A stretch of 64,000 bases of DNA from Synchiropus splendidus (lineage: Eukaryota > Chordata > Actinopteri > Syngnathiformes > Callionymidae): assembly GCF_027744825.2 (NCBI RefSeq), contig NC_071351.1, positions 17,745,001-17,809,000 of the forward strand. The letters are read 5' to 3'. Below are positions 7,422 through 15,386 of the stretch, one piece after another (the first letter of the stretch is position 1; each line of letters starts with the position of its first letter). Both the position numbers and the translations under genes were made by a program. The notes below the pieces were generated by a model, which was not told the origin of the DNA, made no database searches, and worked only from the letters and a program-made list of their open reading frames with translations.

Positions 7422-9401
7422 GGCTCAATTGTGATTACGGACGGGAACAACAAAGCAGATCAATGGGATCCATGGCACACGCAAAAAACGAGAGTCCTGT
7501 ATGCCCTAGATGTGATCATGGAGCCCCTTGATCCCGGAACCAAAGTCCGCCCTGTAGACAGAGGAAGACATAGGATTTTTAGTTGGGGACCCTCCACCAA
7601 AATGGTTGAATATTGGAGGGGTGAGCCCCGCATGAGATTTACAGCAAAGGTGTCACGCGGTGTACTTACCCAAGATCATAAAAAGAAGGTCCAAAAATTG
7701 TGGATACCGCATGAAATCAAAGCAAAGGATCGGGTTGTGTGGTCATTCGAAAAGGAGACCCCGTTCATTCTCCAGGCATGGCCACGTTTTGTGGTAATTT
7801 GCCGGGAGAACGAGCCATTGAACCATTGGCTCCCAGTTGTTTGTGCTGAACTCTGGGAGTTTACGTTCCCCGGGGATGATAAGCTGCCCCCGTTGACCAC
7901 GTACGCCATTAGGGCGTACCATTGTAAAATAGGACCTGGGCAGACATCCTGGATTGAACGCGGAGCATTCCATCCCCCGTATATGATGGAGGGAATGGTG
8001 CTGAAAACCGAACAGGTGGGAGAAATATACAACGAAGACTTGGGAAATGTTAGCCCAGCCAGACCTTGGGGGCCAGGAAACATTCAGCCAGGCTACCAAC
8101 CTCCCGGAAAGCAGATTTACCTCTATGACCCAAACTTACTGATGGTGACTCAATGGCAGAAAGATGTCGTGAGTGTGTATGAGGACTGGGAGGAGTGCGT
8201 CGTCAGGGAGCATGATGAATTGTGGCATGGGGGGTTTGGTACACAACATTACCAAGGAGGATATTGTCCTAGTGGTTACTATGAGTGGATCGAAAGGTTG
8301 TTGAAAGGCAGATCAGTGGTGCCCACGGCACTTGGTTGGCATATGCAAAGACCAGTCACTTGGGAGAAATTCGCCCGACTGGTGATGAGTGGAGCTAAGG
8401 AGGAAGCAATGGCGGTGTTGGAGTGGAATCGCGACTGGAGGCGTCCTGCCATGCTCCAACAGTACAAACGGCAACTCGGGAGGCCCGCCCCCCGGAGACC
8501 AAACCCGGCGAGACGTTGGGCAAGGAGAGCCGCGACATCCAGTAGCACAGAGGTGGCCTCTGGAGGGAGAAGCAATCTTCCGTCCAATGACGAGACACCT
8601 GCTAGCTCGGAGTCGGTAGCTACTCCAGCCCCAAGGGCACCCAAGTGTCGGAGGGCCTCCGTGTCTGTACCGATGTACCCTGAGCCAGCGCGGTCCTCTC
8701 CCGAACCACTGCCGAATGCCCCACCACCTTCAGAAAGTAGTGCAGTTGAGGACAGCCAGGAAGAACAGCCAAATCACCAAGGAGATGCCAGCGCAGCAAA
8801 TTGTGCTTATTGTAAGGGAGAATTAGTAGCCCTTAAAGATCCACTCCTTTGTAAGCACGATGGCCATATCCTGGGAAGTTGCCACCTGTGTGGGTTAAAC
8901 ATGAGGGACACCAGCTTTGTCTTCCCTGATGTAGGACAGTTCGTAGCAGGCCCCGTTAATGGCTCTCACCCGGGGACAGATGGCCCTGTGGAGATGAACC
9001 CCGGAAGCATGCTAAACCCTGTACCCCCGGCATCACCAAGACGCCAGACACCTTCTCCTCAAACTGAAGACTCCAGTGATCTGTGCCCCACATCTTCTCA
9101 ATCTGCAAGCCACTCGACTCCAGCCCCACGAAATGAATATTCACCCACCACTCCCCAATATGAGGTTCCAGGTCCCGCAGCGTCTGAGGATTGTGGTGGA
9201 GAACCTAATGACTACAATGCCCCTTTGACGTCCAGCCCTACGTCGCCTGGTGTGCCAAGATCGGCATCGGCACTGATGTGGATCTGCTACTACGTGAACA
9301 TGATGAGAGAATTGGACGATCTCGAGTCCCTGATGAGACAACGAAATGATGACGACGAAGGAATCGGACCACTGGACTTTGACGAATTGGACAAATGGTG
9401 A
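7410..9401 (+). CDS. Transactivator-like accessory protein (Tas/Bel-1 position), 663 residues
   Basis: Placed between env and the LTR, ending 23 nt before the LTR, where foamy viruses encode Tas (Bel-1), a DNA-binding nuclear activator of the LTR and internal promoter. Residues 1-350 form an aromatic, Trp-rich part that could be a folded domain. An Arg-rich run follows (358-373, with PRRPNPARRWARR), suitable for nuclear entry or nucleic-acid binding. The region 374-630 is Pro/Ser-rich and probably disordered, except for a Cys/His cluster at 465-494 (C465, C468, C481, H483, H486, C491, C494) that looks able to bind zinc. The last 32 residues are acidic with spaced hydrophobics and end GPLDFDELDKW, typical of an acidic activation domain. 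It is about twice the length of known Tas proteins. Homology to Tas is inferred from position and composition. The start could be M37 if the acceptor at 7420 is used. Confidence 0.7.
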   Translation: MFLQGSIVITDGNNKADQWDPWHTQKTRVLYALDVIMEPLDPGTKVRPVDRGRHRIFSWGPSTKMVEYWRGEPRMRFTAKVSRGVLTQDHKKKVQKLWIPHEIKAKDRVVWSFEKETPFILQAWPRFVVICRENEPLNHWLPVVCAELWEFTFPGDDKLPPLTTYAIRAYHCKIGPGQTSWIERGAFHPPYMMEGMVLKTEQVGEIYNEDLGNVSPARPWGPGNIQPGYQPPGKQIYLYDPNLLMVTQWQKDVVSVYEDWEECVVREHDELWHGGFGTQHYQGGYCPSGYYEWIERLLKGRSVVPTALGWHMQRPVTWEKFARLVMSGAKEEAMAVLEWNRDWRRPAMLQQYKRQLGRPAPRRPNPARRWARRAATSSSTEVASGGRSNLPSNDETPASSESVATPAPRAPKCRRASVSVPMYPEPARSSPEPLPNAPPPSESSAVEDSQEEQPNHQGDASAANCAYCKGELVALKDPLLCKHDGHILGSCHLCGLNMRDTSFVFPDVGQFVAGPVNGSHPGTDGPVEMNPGSMLNPVPPASPRRQTPSPQTEDSSDLCPTSSQSASHSTPAPRNEYSPTTPQYEVPGPAASEDCGGEPNDYNAPLTSSPTSPGVPRSASALMWICYYVNMMRELDDLESLMRQRNDDDEGIGPLDFDELDKW

Positions 9402-9415
9402 AGGACGATATTTTC

Positions 9416-9424
9416 GGAGGGGGA
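9416..9424 (+). other. 3' polypurine tract
   Basis: GGAGGGGGA lies directly before the TGTTGT that opens the LTR. A purine run at this place primes plus-strand DNA synthesis in retroviruses. Its position fixes the left LTR edge. Confidence 0.8.
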
Positions 9425-9463
9425 TGTTGTATACACTGGAAGTTCGAATATATTATAATCAAA

Positions 9464-9559
9464 ACCTGCTAAATAATATTTGATATTGTTTCTGTTTTTA
9501 TCATTAATGGACCTGCTAAATAATATTTGATATTGTTTCTGATTTTTTTTATCATTAAT
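9464..9559 (+). repeat. Two tandem 47-50 bp repeats in U3
   Basis: The unit starting ACCTGCTAAATAATATTTGA occurs at 9464 and again at 9511. The copies differ mainly in the length of a T run near the end. They may act as an enhancer duplication or may simply be a slippage product. Confidence 0.7.
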
Positions 9560-9647
9560 TGTTTAATGTTTCGAACTTTAGTGAACCTGTATGCTTTTGA
9601 TCATGCGCGTTTGAACTCACGAACAGCTGTGTGCTTGGATCTGAGAA

Positions 9648-9723
9648 TGACCTTGAAGGCGCGCTCATTTGAAGTCATGACAAAGTGGCCATCTTGAACT
9701 TAGTTTGAACCTGTGCGCACGTG
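9648..9723 (+). promoter_or_regulatory. U3 cluster of nuclear-receptor-, YY1- and E-box-like motifs
   Basis: TGACCTTGA at 9648-9656 is the reverse complement of TCAAGGTCA, an ERR/SF-1-type element. GGCCATCTT at about 9687-9695 fits YY1. CACGTG at 9718-9723 is an E-box. Single motifs of this length occur by chance, so only the clustering in U3 gives some weight. Confidence 0.3.
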
Positions 9724-9774
9724 CTGACAAAATGGAGTGGATGTACTGACCTAATATGGTGAACCGGGCATCAG

Positions 9775-9806
9775 TGACGTAAAAAATGATGTAAGTGCTG
9801 ACGCAA
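9775..9806 (+). promoter_or_regulatory. Three CRE/ATF-like octamers at exact 12-bp spacing
   Basis: TGACGTAA (9775), TGATGTAA (9787) and TGACGCAA (9799) fit TGAYGYAA and start exactly 12 bp apart. They lie about 155-185 bp upstream of the TATA box. The pattern suggests an enhancer bound by ATF/CREB/C-EBP-type bZIP proteins, or a binding array for the virus's own activator. Confidence 0.5.
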
Positions 9807-9959
9807 TTGACACTAATATGATCTATCACCGAACATGTATCCTTTTGAGGGAAGGACTTCAAAAGGCCACCTGGAGAAAAACAAGATAAGTTATAGATAT
9901 GACTAATTGGCTTGGCGTGAGAAAACGGATGTCGGTATGTCTTCAAAGCCGTGTGTGGC

Positions 9960-9967
9960 TATATAAG
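9960..9967 (+). promoter_or_regulatory. LTR TATA box
   Basis: TATATAAG is followed by a GC-rich stretch. A start about 25-30 nt downstream places the cap near 9990, in GGCTTCTTGC, which marks the U3/R border. Confidence 0.75.
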
Positions 9968-10026
9968 CGCTCGGAGATGTGACCCTGGCTTCTTGCTCTT
10001 TTTGGATCTTCGCCCGCGTCTGTCCG

Positions 10027-10034
10027 CTGTAAGT
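10027..10034 (+). promoter_or_regulatory. Splice donor in R
   Basis: CT followed by GTAAGT at 10029-10034 lies about 40 nt after the predicted cap. A major donor this early, inside R, is a foamy-virus trait; in the 5' LTR copy it would supply the leader exon for env and accessory messages. Confidence 0.55.
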
Positions 10035-10140
10035 TTTTATCTTATCTTGGGACGGTGCTCTTGCTGTTTGCTCTCGGACCATTTGATTTTAACTCATCTT
10101 TTATTTCTCTTTTACTATTTTTCAATTAATCCTTTTTATT

Positions 10141-10222
10141 GAAGTGTTTTGATTATATGGTTTTGAAGTATTCTTAATTATACGGTTTTTGAAGTGTTTT
10201 TGATTATATGGTTTTTGAAGTA
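10141..10222 (+). repeat. Short 24-26 bp tandem repeats in R
   Basis: Three copies start with GAAGT at 10141, 10165 and 10191 and share a TTGATTATATGGTTTTT-like body; a partial fourth begins at 10217. The AT-rich unit has diverged slightly between copies. Confidence 0.7.
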
Positions 10223-10230
10223 TATGTACT

Positions 10231-10288
10231 AGTACCAGCGTCTGGCGGTACTTTTGATATTGTTGGGTATCAGCGTCTGGCAATACCC
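10231..10288 (+). ncRNA. Twin RNA hairpins with the same loop and covarying stems
   Basis: Hairpin 1 (10231-10252) has outer arms AGTAC and GTACT; hairpin 2 (10265-10288) has outer arms GGGTAT and ATACCC. Both share the inner CAG-CGT-CTG hairpin and a 3-nt bulge, GCG or GCA, on the 3' side. The outer arms differ in sequence but still pair, which argues for selection on structure. A 10-nt palindrome GTACTAGTAC (10226-10235) overlaps the first hairpin. In the 5' LTR copy this would be in the genomic RNA leader, where packaging, dimerisation or Gag-binding signals lie. The function is inference. Confidence 0.5.
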
Positions 10289-10383
10289 TTGAGTTTATGG
10301 ATTTTATTATTTTTGGTTGACTTTGCTGTTTTTACTATTCTTTTATTAATTTTTTGAAGAAACATTTTTGTGACAAAAAACAA

Positions 10384-10410
10384 AATAAAATTGAGTACGA
10401 ATTAAGTACT
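10384..10410 (+). terminator. Poly(A) signal AATAAA with following hairpin
   Basis: AATAAA lies at 10384-10389. AGTAC (10394-10398) and GTACT (10406-10410) can pair just downstream around a 7-nt loop. The cleavage site is probably within the next 20-30 nt, which defines the R/U5 border at about 10410. Confidence 0.6.
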
Positions 10411-10709
10411 GAAAAGGCACAACGGCGTTGATCCCTGACTACTAAAGAATCAACTGGCTCCTACCTACTACCATCAATTGGGTTATAGGTGAGTTATTGT
10501 TTGATTTCCTCCTGTTGCACATTTAATGAGTGTCTCACATGGTAGCATTATTCCATCCTGAATTATTGTGTCAATGATTAGGTGGTAGTTTTAGGCATTT
10601 ATGGGGAAAGTGTTATTTGAAAGGAATGGATTTAGGATCCGATCATGAGTCCCTAAACGAAGTTAAGTAAAGAGACTACGGTAAGAGGTGTAGCATTGTA
10701 AGGTCAAGA

Positions 10710-10727
10710 ACCTGTTTCTTAACAGGT
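10710..10727 (+). other. U5 hairpin
   Basis: ACCTGTT and AACAGGT pair perfectly over 7 bp around the loop TCTT. A weaker 4-bp CGGG/CCCG pairing follows at 10728-10747. Confidence 0.45.
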
Positions 10728-10861
10728 CGGGCTAATTAAATAACCCGCTCAGTGAAGCGCCGACACTACTCACTAATATAATAAGGTATAGTTGATATGC
10801 TTATTATAGTTTTAGAACCGTGTCCGCAACAAGAGGCTGACTGAGTTGACCAACCGAGGGG

Positions 10862-10884
10862 CCCTTTACCGGAGAGGCAAAGGG
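10862..10884 (+). other. U5 hairpin with GGAGA loop
   Basis: CCCTTTACC and GGCAAAGGG pair over 9 positions with one A-C mismatch around GGAGA. In the 5' copy it would sit about 85 nt before the primer binding site, in the RNA leader. A purine loop of this type is common in retroviral packaging hairpins; the role here is inference. Confidence 0.4.
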
Positions 10885-10968
10885 AGGTAGTGTGCTTGGA
10901 ACTAGGGACGGCTTATGTTATAGCTAATCGCCTTGTACACAAGACCTTGAAAACCTAAACCCGACGAC

Positions 10969-10986
10969 AAACGCCAAACACAAAAA
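10969..10986 (+). other. Provirus-satellite junction
   Basis: The LTR ends ACGACA at 10969. The next bases AACGCCAAACAC match satellite monomers exactly. The monomer junction at about 14350-14370 carries the same AACGCCAAACAC and continues the same way (GTTGATATC), while its left side reads TTCCGG rather than LTR. That shows what the uninterrupted site probably looked like. A target-site duplication starting AACG is expected at the unseen 5' end. Confidence 0.7.
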
Positions 10987-11173
10987 TGTTGATATCTTTG
11001 GAAAAACACTTCAGACAGCTTAGATTTGATGTGCAACTACTAGAAAGACCCTTTCTGCGATAGTGGGAGGTGAAAATTTCATGTTCTGAAGCTTCCCTGA
11101 GAAGTTATGGCACAATGCAGAAAACACGTTTTCAGCTTGAGATAAGGTGGGTTCCGGAACGCCAAACGTAAAA

Positions 11174-14100
11174 ATGTTGATAACTTTGGAACAACACTTC
11201 AGACAGCTTAGATTTGATGTGCAACTACTACAAAGACTGTTTCTGCTTTAGAGGAAGTTCAAAATTTCATGTTCTGAAGCTTCCCTGCAAAGTTATGGCA
11301 CAATGCAAAAAACGCGTTTTCAGCCTGAGATAAGGTGGGTTCCAGAACGCCAAACATAAAAATGTTGATAACTTTCGAAAAACACTTCAGACAGCTTAGA
11401 TTTGATGTGCAACTACTAGAAAGACCCTTTCTGCCATAGTGGGAGGTGAAAATTTCATTTTCTGGAACTTCCCTGCAAAGTTATGGCACAATGCGTAAAA
11501 CGCGTCTTCAGCCTGAGATAAGGTTGATTCCGGAACGCCAAACATAAAAATGTTGATAACTTTGGAAAAACATTTCAGACAGGTTAGTTTTGATGTGCAA
11601 CTACTAGAAAGACACTTTCTGCAAGAGGAGGAGGTTAAAATTTCTTGTTCTGAAGCTTCCCTGCAAAGTTATGGCACAATGCAGAAAACGCGTTTTCAGC
11701 CTGAGATAAGGTCGATTCCAGAACGCCAAACATAAAAATGTTGATAACTTTGGAAAAACACTTCAGACAGCTTAGATTTGATGTGCAACTACTAGAAAGA
11801 CCCTTTCTGCTATAGTGGGAGGTGAAAATTTCATTTTCTGAATCTTCCCTGAGAATTAATGGCTCAATGCACAAAATGCGTTTTCAGCCTGAGATAAGGT
11901 GGGTTCCGGAACGCCAAACGTAAAAATGTTGATAACTTTGGAACAACACTTCAGACAGCTTAGATTTGATGTGCAACTACTACAAAGACTGTTTCTGCCA
12001 TAGTGGGAGGTGAAAATTTCATTTTCTGGAACTTCCCTGCAAAGTTATGGCACAATGCGTAAAACGCGTCTTCAGCCTGAGATAAGGTTGATTCCGGAAC
12101 GCCAAACATAAAAATGTTGATAACTTTGGAAAAACATTTCAGACAGGTTAGTTTTGATGTGCAACTACTAGAAAGACACTTTCTGCAAGAGGAGGAGGTT
12201 AAAATTTCTTGTTCTGAAGCTTCCCTGCAAAGTTATGGCACAATGCAGAAAACACGTTTTCAGCTTGAGATAAGGTGGGTTCCGGAACGCCAAACGTAAA
12301 AATGTTGATAACTTTGGAACAACACTTCAGACAGCTTAGATTTGATGTGCAACTACTACAAAGACTGTTTCTGCTTTAGAGGAAGTTCAAAATTTCATGT
12401 TCTGAAGCTTCCCTGAAAAGTTATGGCACAATGCAAAAAACGCGTTTTCAGCCTGAGATAAGGTGGGTTCCAGAACGCCAAACATAAAAATGTTGATAAC
12501 TTTCGAAAAACACTTCAGACAGCTTAGATTTGATGTGCAACTACTAGAAAGACCCTTTCTGCCATAGTGGGAGGTGAAAATTTCATTTTCTGGAACTTCC
12601 CTGCAAAGTTATGGCACAATGCGTAAAACGCGTCTTCAGCCTGAGATAAGGTTGATTCCGGAACGCCAAACATAAAAATGTTGATAACTTTGGAAAAACA
12701 TTTCAGACAGGTTAGTTTTGATGTGCAACTACTAGAAAGACACTTTCTGCAAGAGGAGGAGGTTAAAATTTCTTGTTCTGAAGCTTCCCTGCAAAGTTAT
12801 GGCACAATGCAGAAAACGCGTTTTCAGCCTGAGATAAGGTCGATTCCAGAACGCCAAACATAAAAATGTTGATAACTTTGGAAAAACACTTCAGACAGCT
12901 TAGATTTGATGTGCAACTACTAGAAAGACCCTTTCTGCTATAGTGGGAGGTGAAAATTTCATTTTCTGAATCTTCCCTGAGAATTAATGGCTCAATGCAC
13001 AAAATGCGTTTTCAGCCTGAGATAAGGTGGGTTCCGGAACGCCAAACGTAAAAATGTTGATAACTTTGGAAAAACACTTCAGACAGCTTAGATTTGATGT
13101 GCAACTACTAGAAAGACTCTTTCTGACATAGTGGGAGGTAAACATTTCATGTTCTGAAGCTTCCCTGGAAAGTTATGGGACAATGCGTAAAACGCGTTTT
13201 CAGCCTGAGATAAGTTCGATTCCGGAACGCCAAACATAAAAATGTTGATAACTTTCGAAAAACACTTCAGACAGCTTAGATTTGATGTGCAACTACTAGA
13301 AAAACCCTTTCTGCTATAGTGGGAGGTGAAACTTTCATGTTGTGAAGCTTTCCTTCAAAGTTATGGGACAATGAAGAAAACACATTTTCAGCCTGAGATA
13401 AGTTGGGTTCCGGAACGCCAAACATAAAAATGTTGATAACTTTCGAAAAACACTTCAGACAGATTAGATTTGATGTGCAACTATTAGAAAGACCCTGTTT
13501 GTCATAGTGGGAGCTGAAAATTTTATGTTCTGATGCTTCCCTGCAAAGTTAAGGAACAATGTAGAAAACGCGTTTTCAGCCTAAGATAAGGTGGGTTCCG
13601 GAACGCCAAACATAAAACTGTTGATAACTTTGATAAAACAATTCAGACAGCATAGATTTGAAGTGAAACTACTAGAAAGAGCCTTTCTGTTACAGTGGGT
13701 GGTTAAAATTTCATTTTCTGAAACTTCCCTGCAAAGTTATGGCACAATGCAGAAAACGCGTTTTCAGCCTGAGATAAGGTGGGTTGCGGAACGCCAAACA
13801 TAAAAATGTTGATAACTTTCGAAAAACACTTCAGACATATTAGATTTGATGTGCAACTATTAGAAAGAACCTGTTTGTCATAGTGGGAGCTGAAAATTTA
13901 ATGTTCTGATGCTTCCCTGCAAAGTTAAGGAACAATGCAGAAAACGCGTTTTCAGCCTGAGATAAGGTGGGTTTCGGAACGCCAAACATAAAAATGTTTA
14001 TAACTTTGGAAAAACACTTCAGACAGCTTAGATATGATGTGCAACTACTAGAAAGACCCTTTCTGCTATAGTGGGTGGTTAAAATTTCATGTTCTGAAGC

Positions 14101-15386
14101 TTCCCTGCAAAGTTGTGGCACAATGCAGAAAACGCGTTTACAGCCTGAGACAAAGTGGGTTCCAGAACGCCAAACATAAAAATGTTGATAGCTTTCGAAA
14201 AACACTTCAGACAGCTTAGATTTGATGTGCAACGACCACAAAGTCCCTGTCTGTTATAGTGGGAGTTGAAAATTTCATGTTCTGAAGCTTCCCTGCAAAG
14301 TTATGGCACAAAGCAGAAAACGCGTTTTCAGCCTGAGATAATGTGGGTTCCGGAACGCCAAACACAAAAATGTTGATATCTTTGGAAAAACACTTCAGAC
14401 AGCTTAGATTTGATGTGCAACTACTAGAAAGACCCTTTCAGCGATAGTGGGAGGTGAAAATTTCATGTTCTGAAGCTTCCCTGAGAAGTTATGGCACAAT
14501 GCAGAAAACACGTTTTCTGCCTGAGATAAGGTGGGTTCCGGAACGCCAAACGTAAAAATGTTGATAACTTTGGAACAACACTTCAGACAGCTTAGATTTG
14601 ATGTGCAACTACTACAAAGACTGTTTCTGCTTTAGAGGACGGTCAAAATTTCATGTTCTGAAGCTTCCCTGCAAAGTTATGGCACAATGCAAAAAACGCG
14701 TTTTCAGCCTGAGATAAGGTGGGTTCCAGAACGCCAAACATAAAAATGTTGATAACTTTCGAAAAACACTTGAGACAGCTTAGATTTGATGTGCAACTAC
14801 TAGAAAAACCCTTTCTGCCATAGTGGGAGGTGAAAATTTCATTTTCTGGAACTTCCCTGCAAAGTTATGGCACAATGCGTAAAACGCGTCTTCAGCCTGA
14901 GATAAGGTTGATTCCGGAACGCCAAACATAAAAATGTTGATAACTTTGGAAAAACATTTCAGACAGGTTAGTTTTGATGTGCAACTACTAGAAAGACACT
15001 TTCTGCAAGAGGAGGAGGTTAAAATTTCTTGTTCTGAAGCTTCCCTGCAAAGTTATGGCACAATGCAGAAAACGCGTTTTCAGCCTGAGATAAGGTCGAT
15101 TCCAGTACGCCAAACATAAAAATGTTGATAACTTTGGAAAAACACTTCAGACAGCTTAGATTTGATGTGCAACTACTAGAAAGACCCTTTCTGCTATAGT
15201 GGGAGGTTAAAATTTCATTTTCTGAATCTTCCCTGAGAATTAATGGCTCAATGCACAAAATGCGTTTTCAGCCTGAGATAAGGTGGGTTCCGGAACGCCA
15301 AACGTAAAAATGTTGATAACTTTGGAACAACACTTCAGACAGCTTAGATTTGATGTGCAACTACTAGAAAGACTCTTTCTGACATA
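11174..15386 (+). repeat. Higher-order repeat near the provirus: 1128-bp (6-mer) and 2256-bp offsets
   Basis: Monomers from 11174 to about 12000 recur at 12302 to about 13128 (offset 1128, 6 monomers) and again at 14558 to about 15386 (offset 2256, 12 monomers). A variant with a GAGGAGGAGG tract starts at 11550, 12114, 12678 and 14934, so a 3-monomer period of 564 bp is also present. Confidence 0.8.

Larger units (their letters stand above)
1..10969 (+). mobile_element. 3' part of a spumavirus-like endogenous retrovirus (provirus)
   Basis: The order is pol tail, novel ORF, env-like gene, small ORFs, acidic-tailed accessory gene, polypurine tract and LTR, all on the + strand with gaps of 10-25 nt or short overlaps, except for one 400-bp spacer. 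After the LTR the sequence changes at once to satellite, so this is the 3' LTR and the right-hand edge of the provirus. Foamy-like traits seen: Env with about 60 cytoplasmic residues before an early membrane segment, a splice donor shortly after the predicted cap site inside the LTR, a gene with an acidic activation-domain-like tail between env and LTR, and an LTR of about 1.5 kb. Other complex retroviruses (an epsilon-like fish virus, for instance) cannot be excluded without the reverse transcriptase, which is outside the window. No frameshift or internal stop was seen in the large ORFs. Confidence 0.85.
9425..10969 (+). repeat. 3' long terminal repeat, about 1545 bp
   Basis: The left edge TGTTGT follows the polypurine tract, and the right edge ACGACA ends where satellite begins. 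The two ends form an imperfect inverted repeat (5 of 6). By the elements within it, U3 is about 9425-9989, R about 9990 to about 10410, and U5 from there to 10969. U3 carries CRE-like, E-box and other motifs and the TATA box. R carries a splice donor and paired hairpins. No ORF here looks real. The 5' copy is outside the window, so the edges cannot be checked by alignment. Confidence 0.8.

Noticed and set aside
7676..8644. Antisense ORFs of 118-135 codons opposite the tas-like gene
   Set aside because: They lie wholly inside a strong sense gene, have no promoter or neighbour support, and reflect its GC-rich codon use.
1..9401. Epsilon-retrovirus (walleye dermal sarcoma type) assignment
   Set aside because: Large Env and extra ORFs would fit, but I saw no cyclin-like ORF, and the R-region donor, Env leader and acidic-tailed gene fit spumaviruses better. 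Not excluded without RT.
9951..10142. 63-codon ORF in the LTR across the TATA box and splice donor
   Set aside because: It spans promoter and leader elements, has low-complexity hydrophobic composition, and is best explained as chance.
9425..10969. Reading the LTR as a 5' LTR or a solo LTR
   Set aside because: A polypurine tract and viral genes lie directly upstream, and no primer binding site or gag follows; satellite does.
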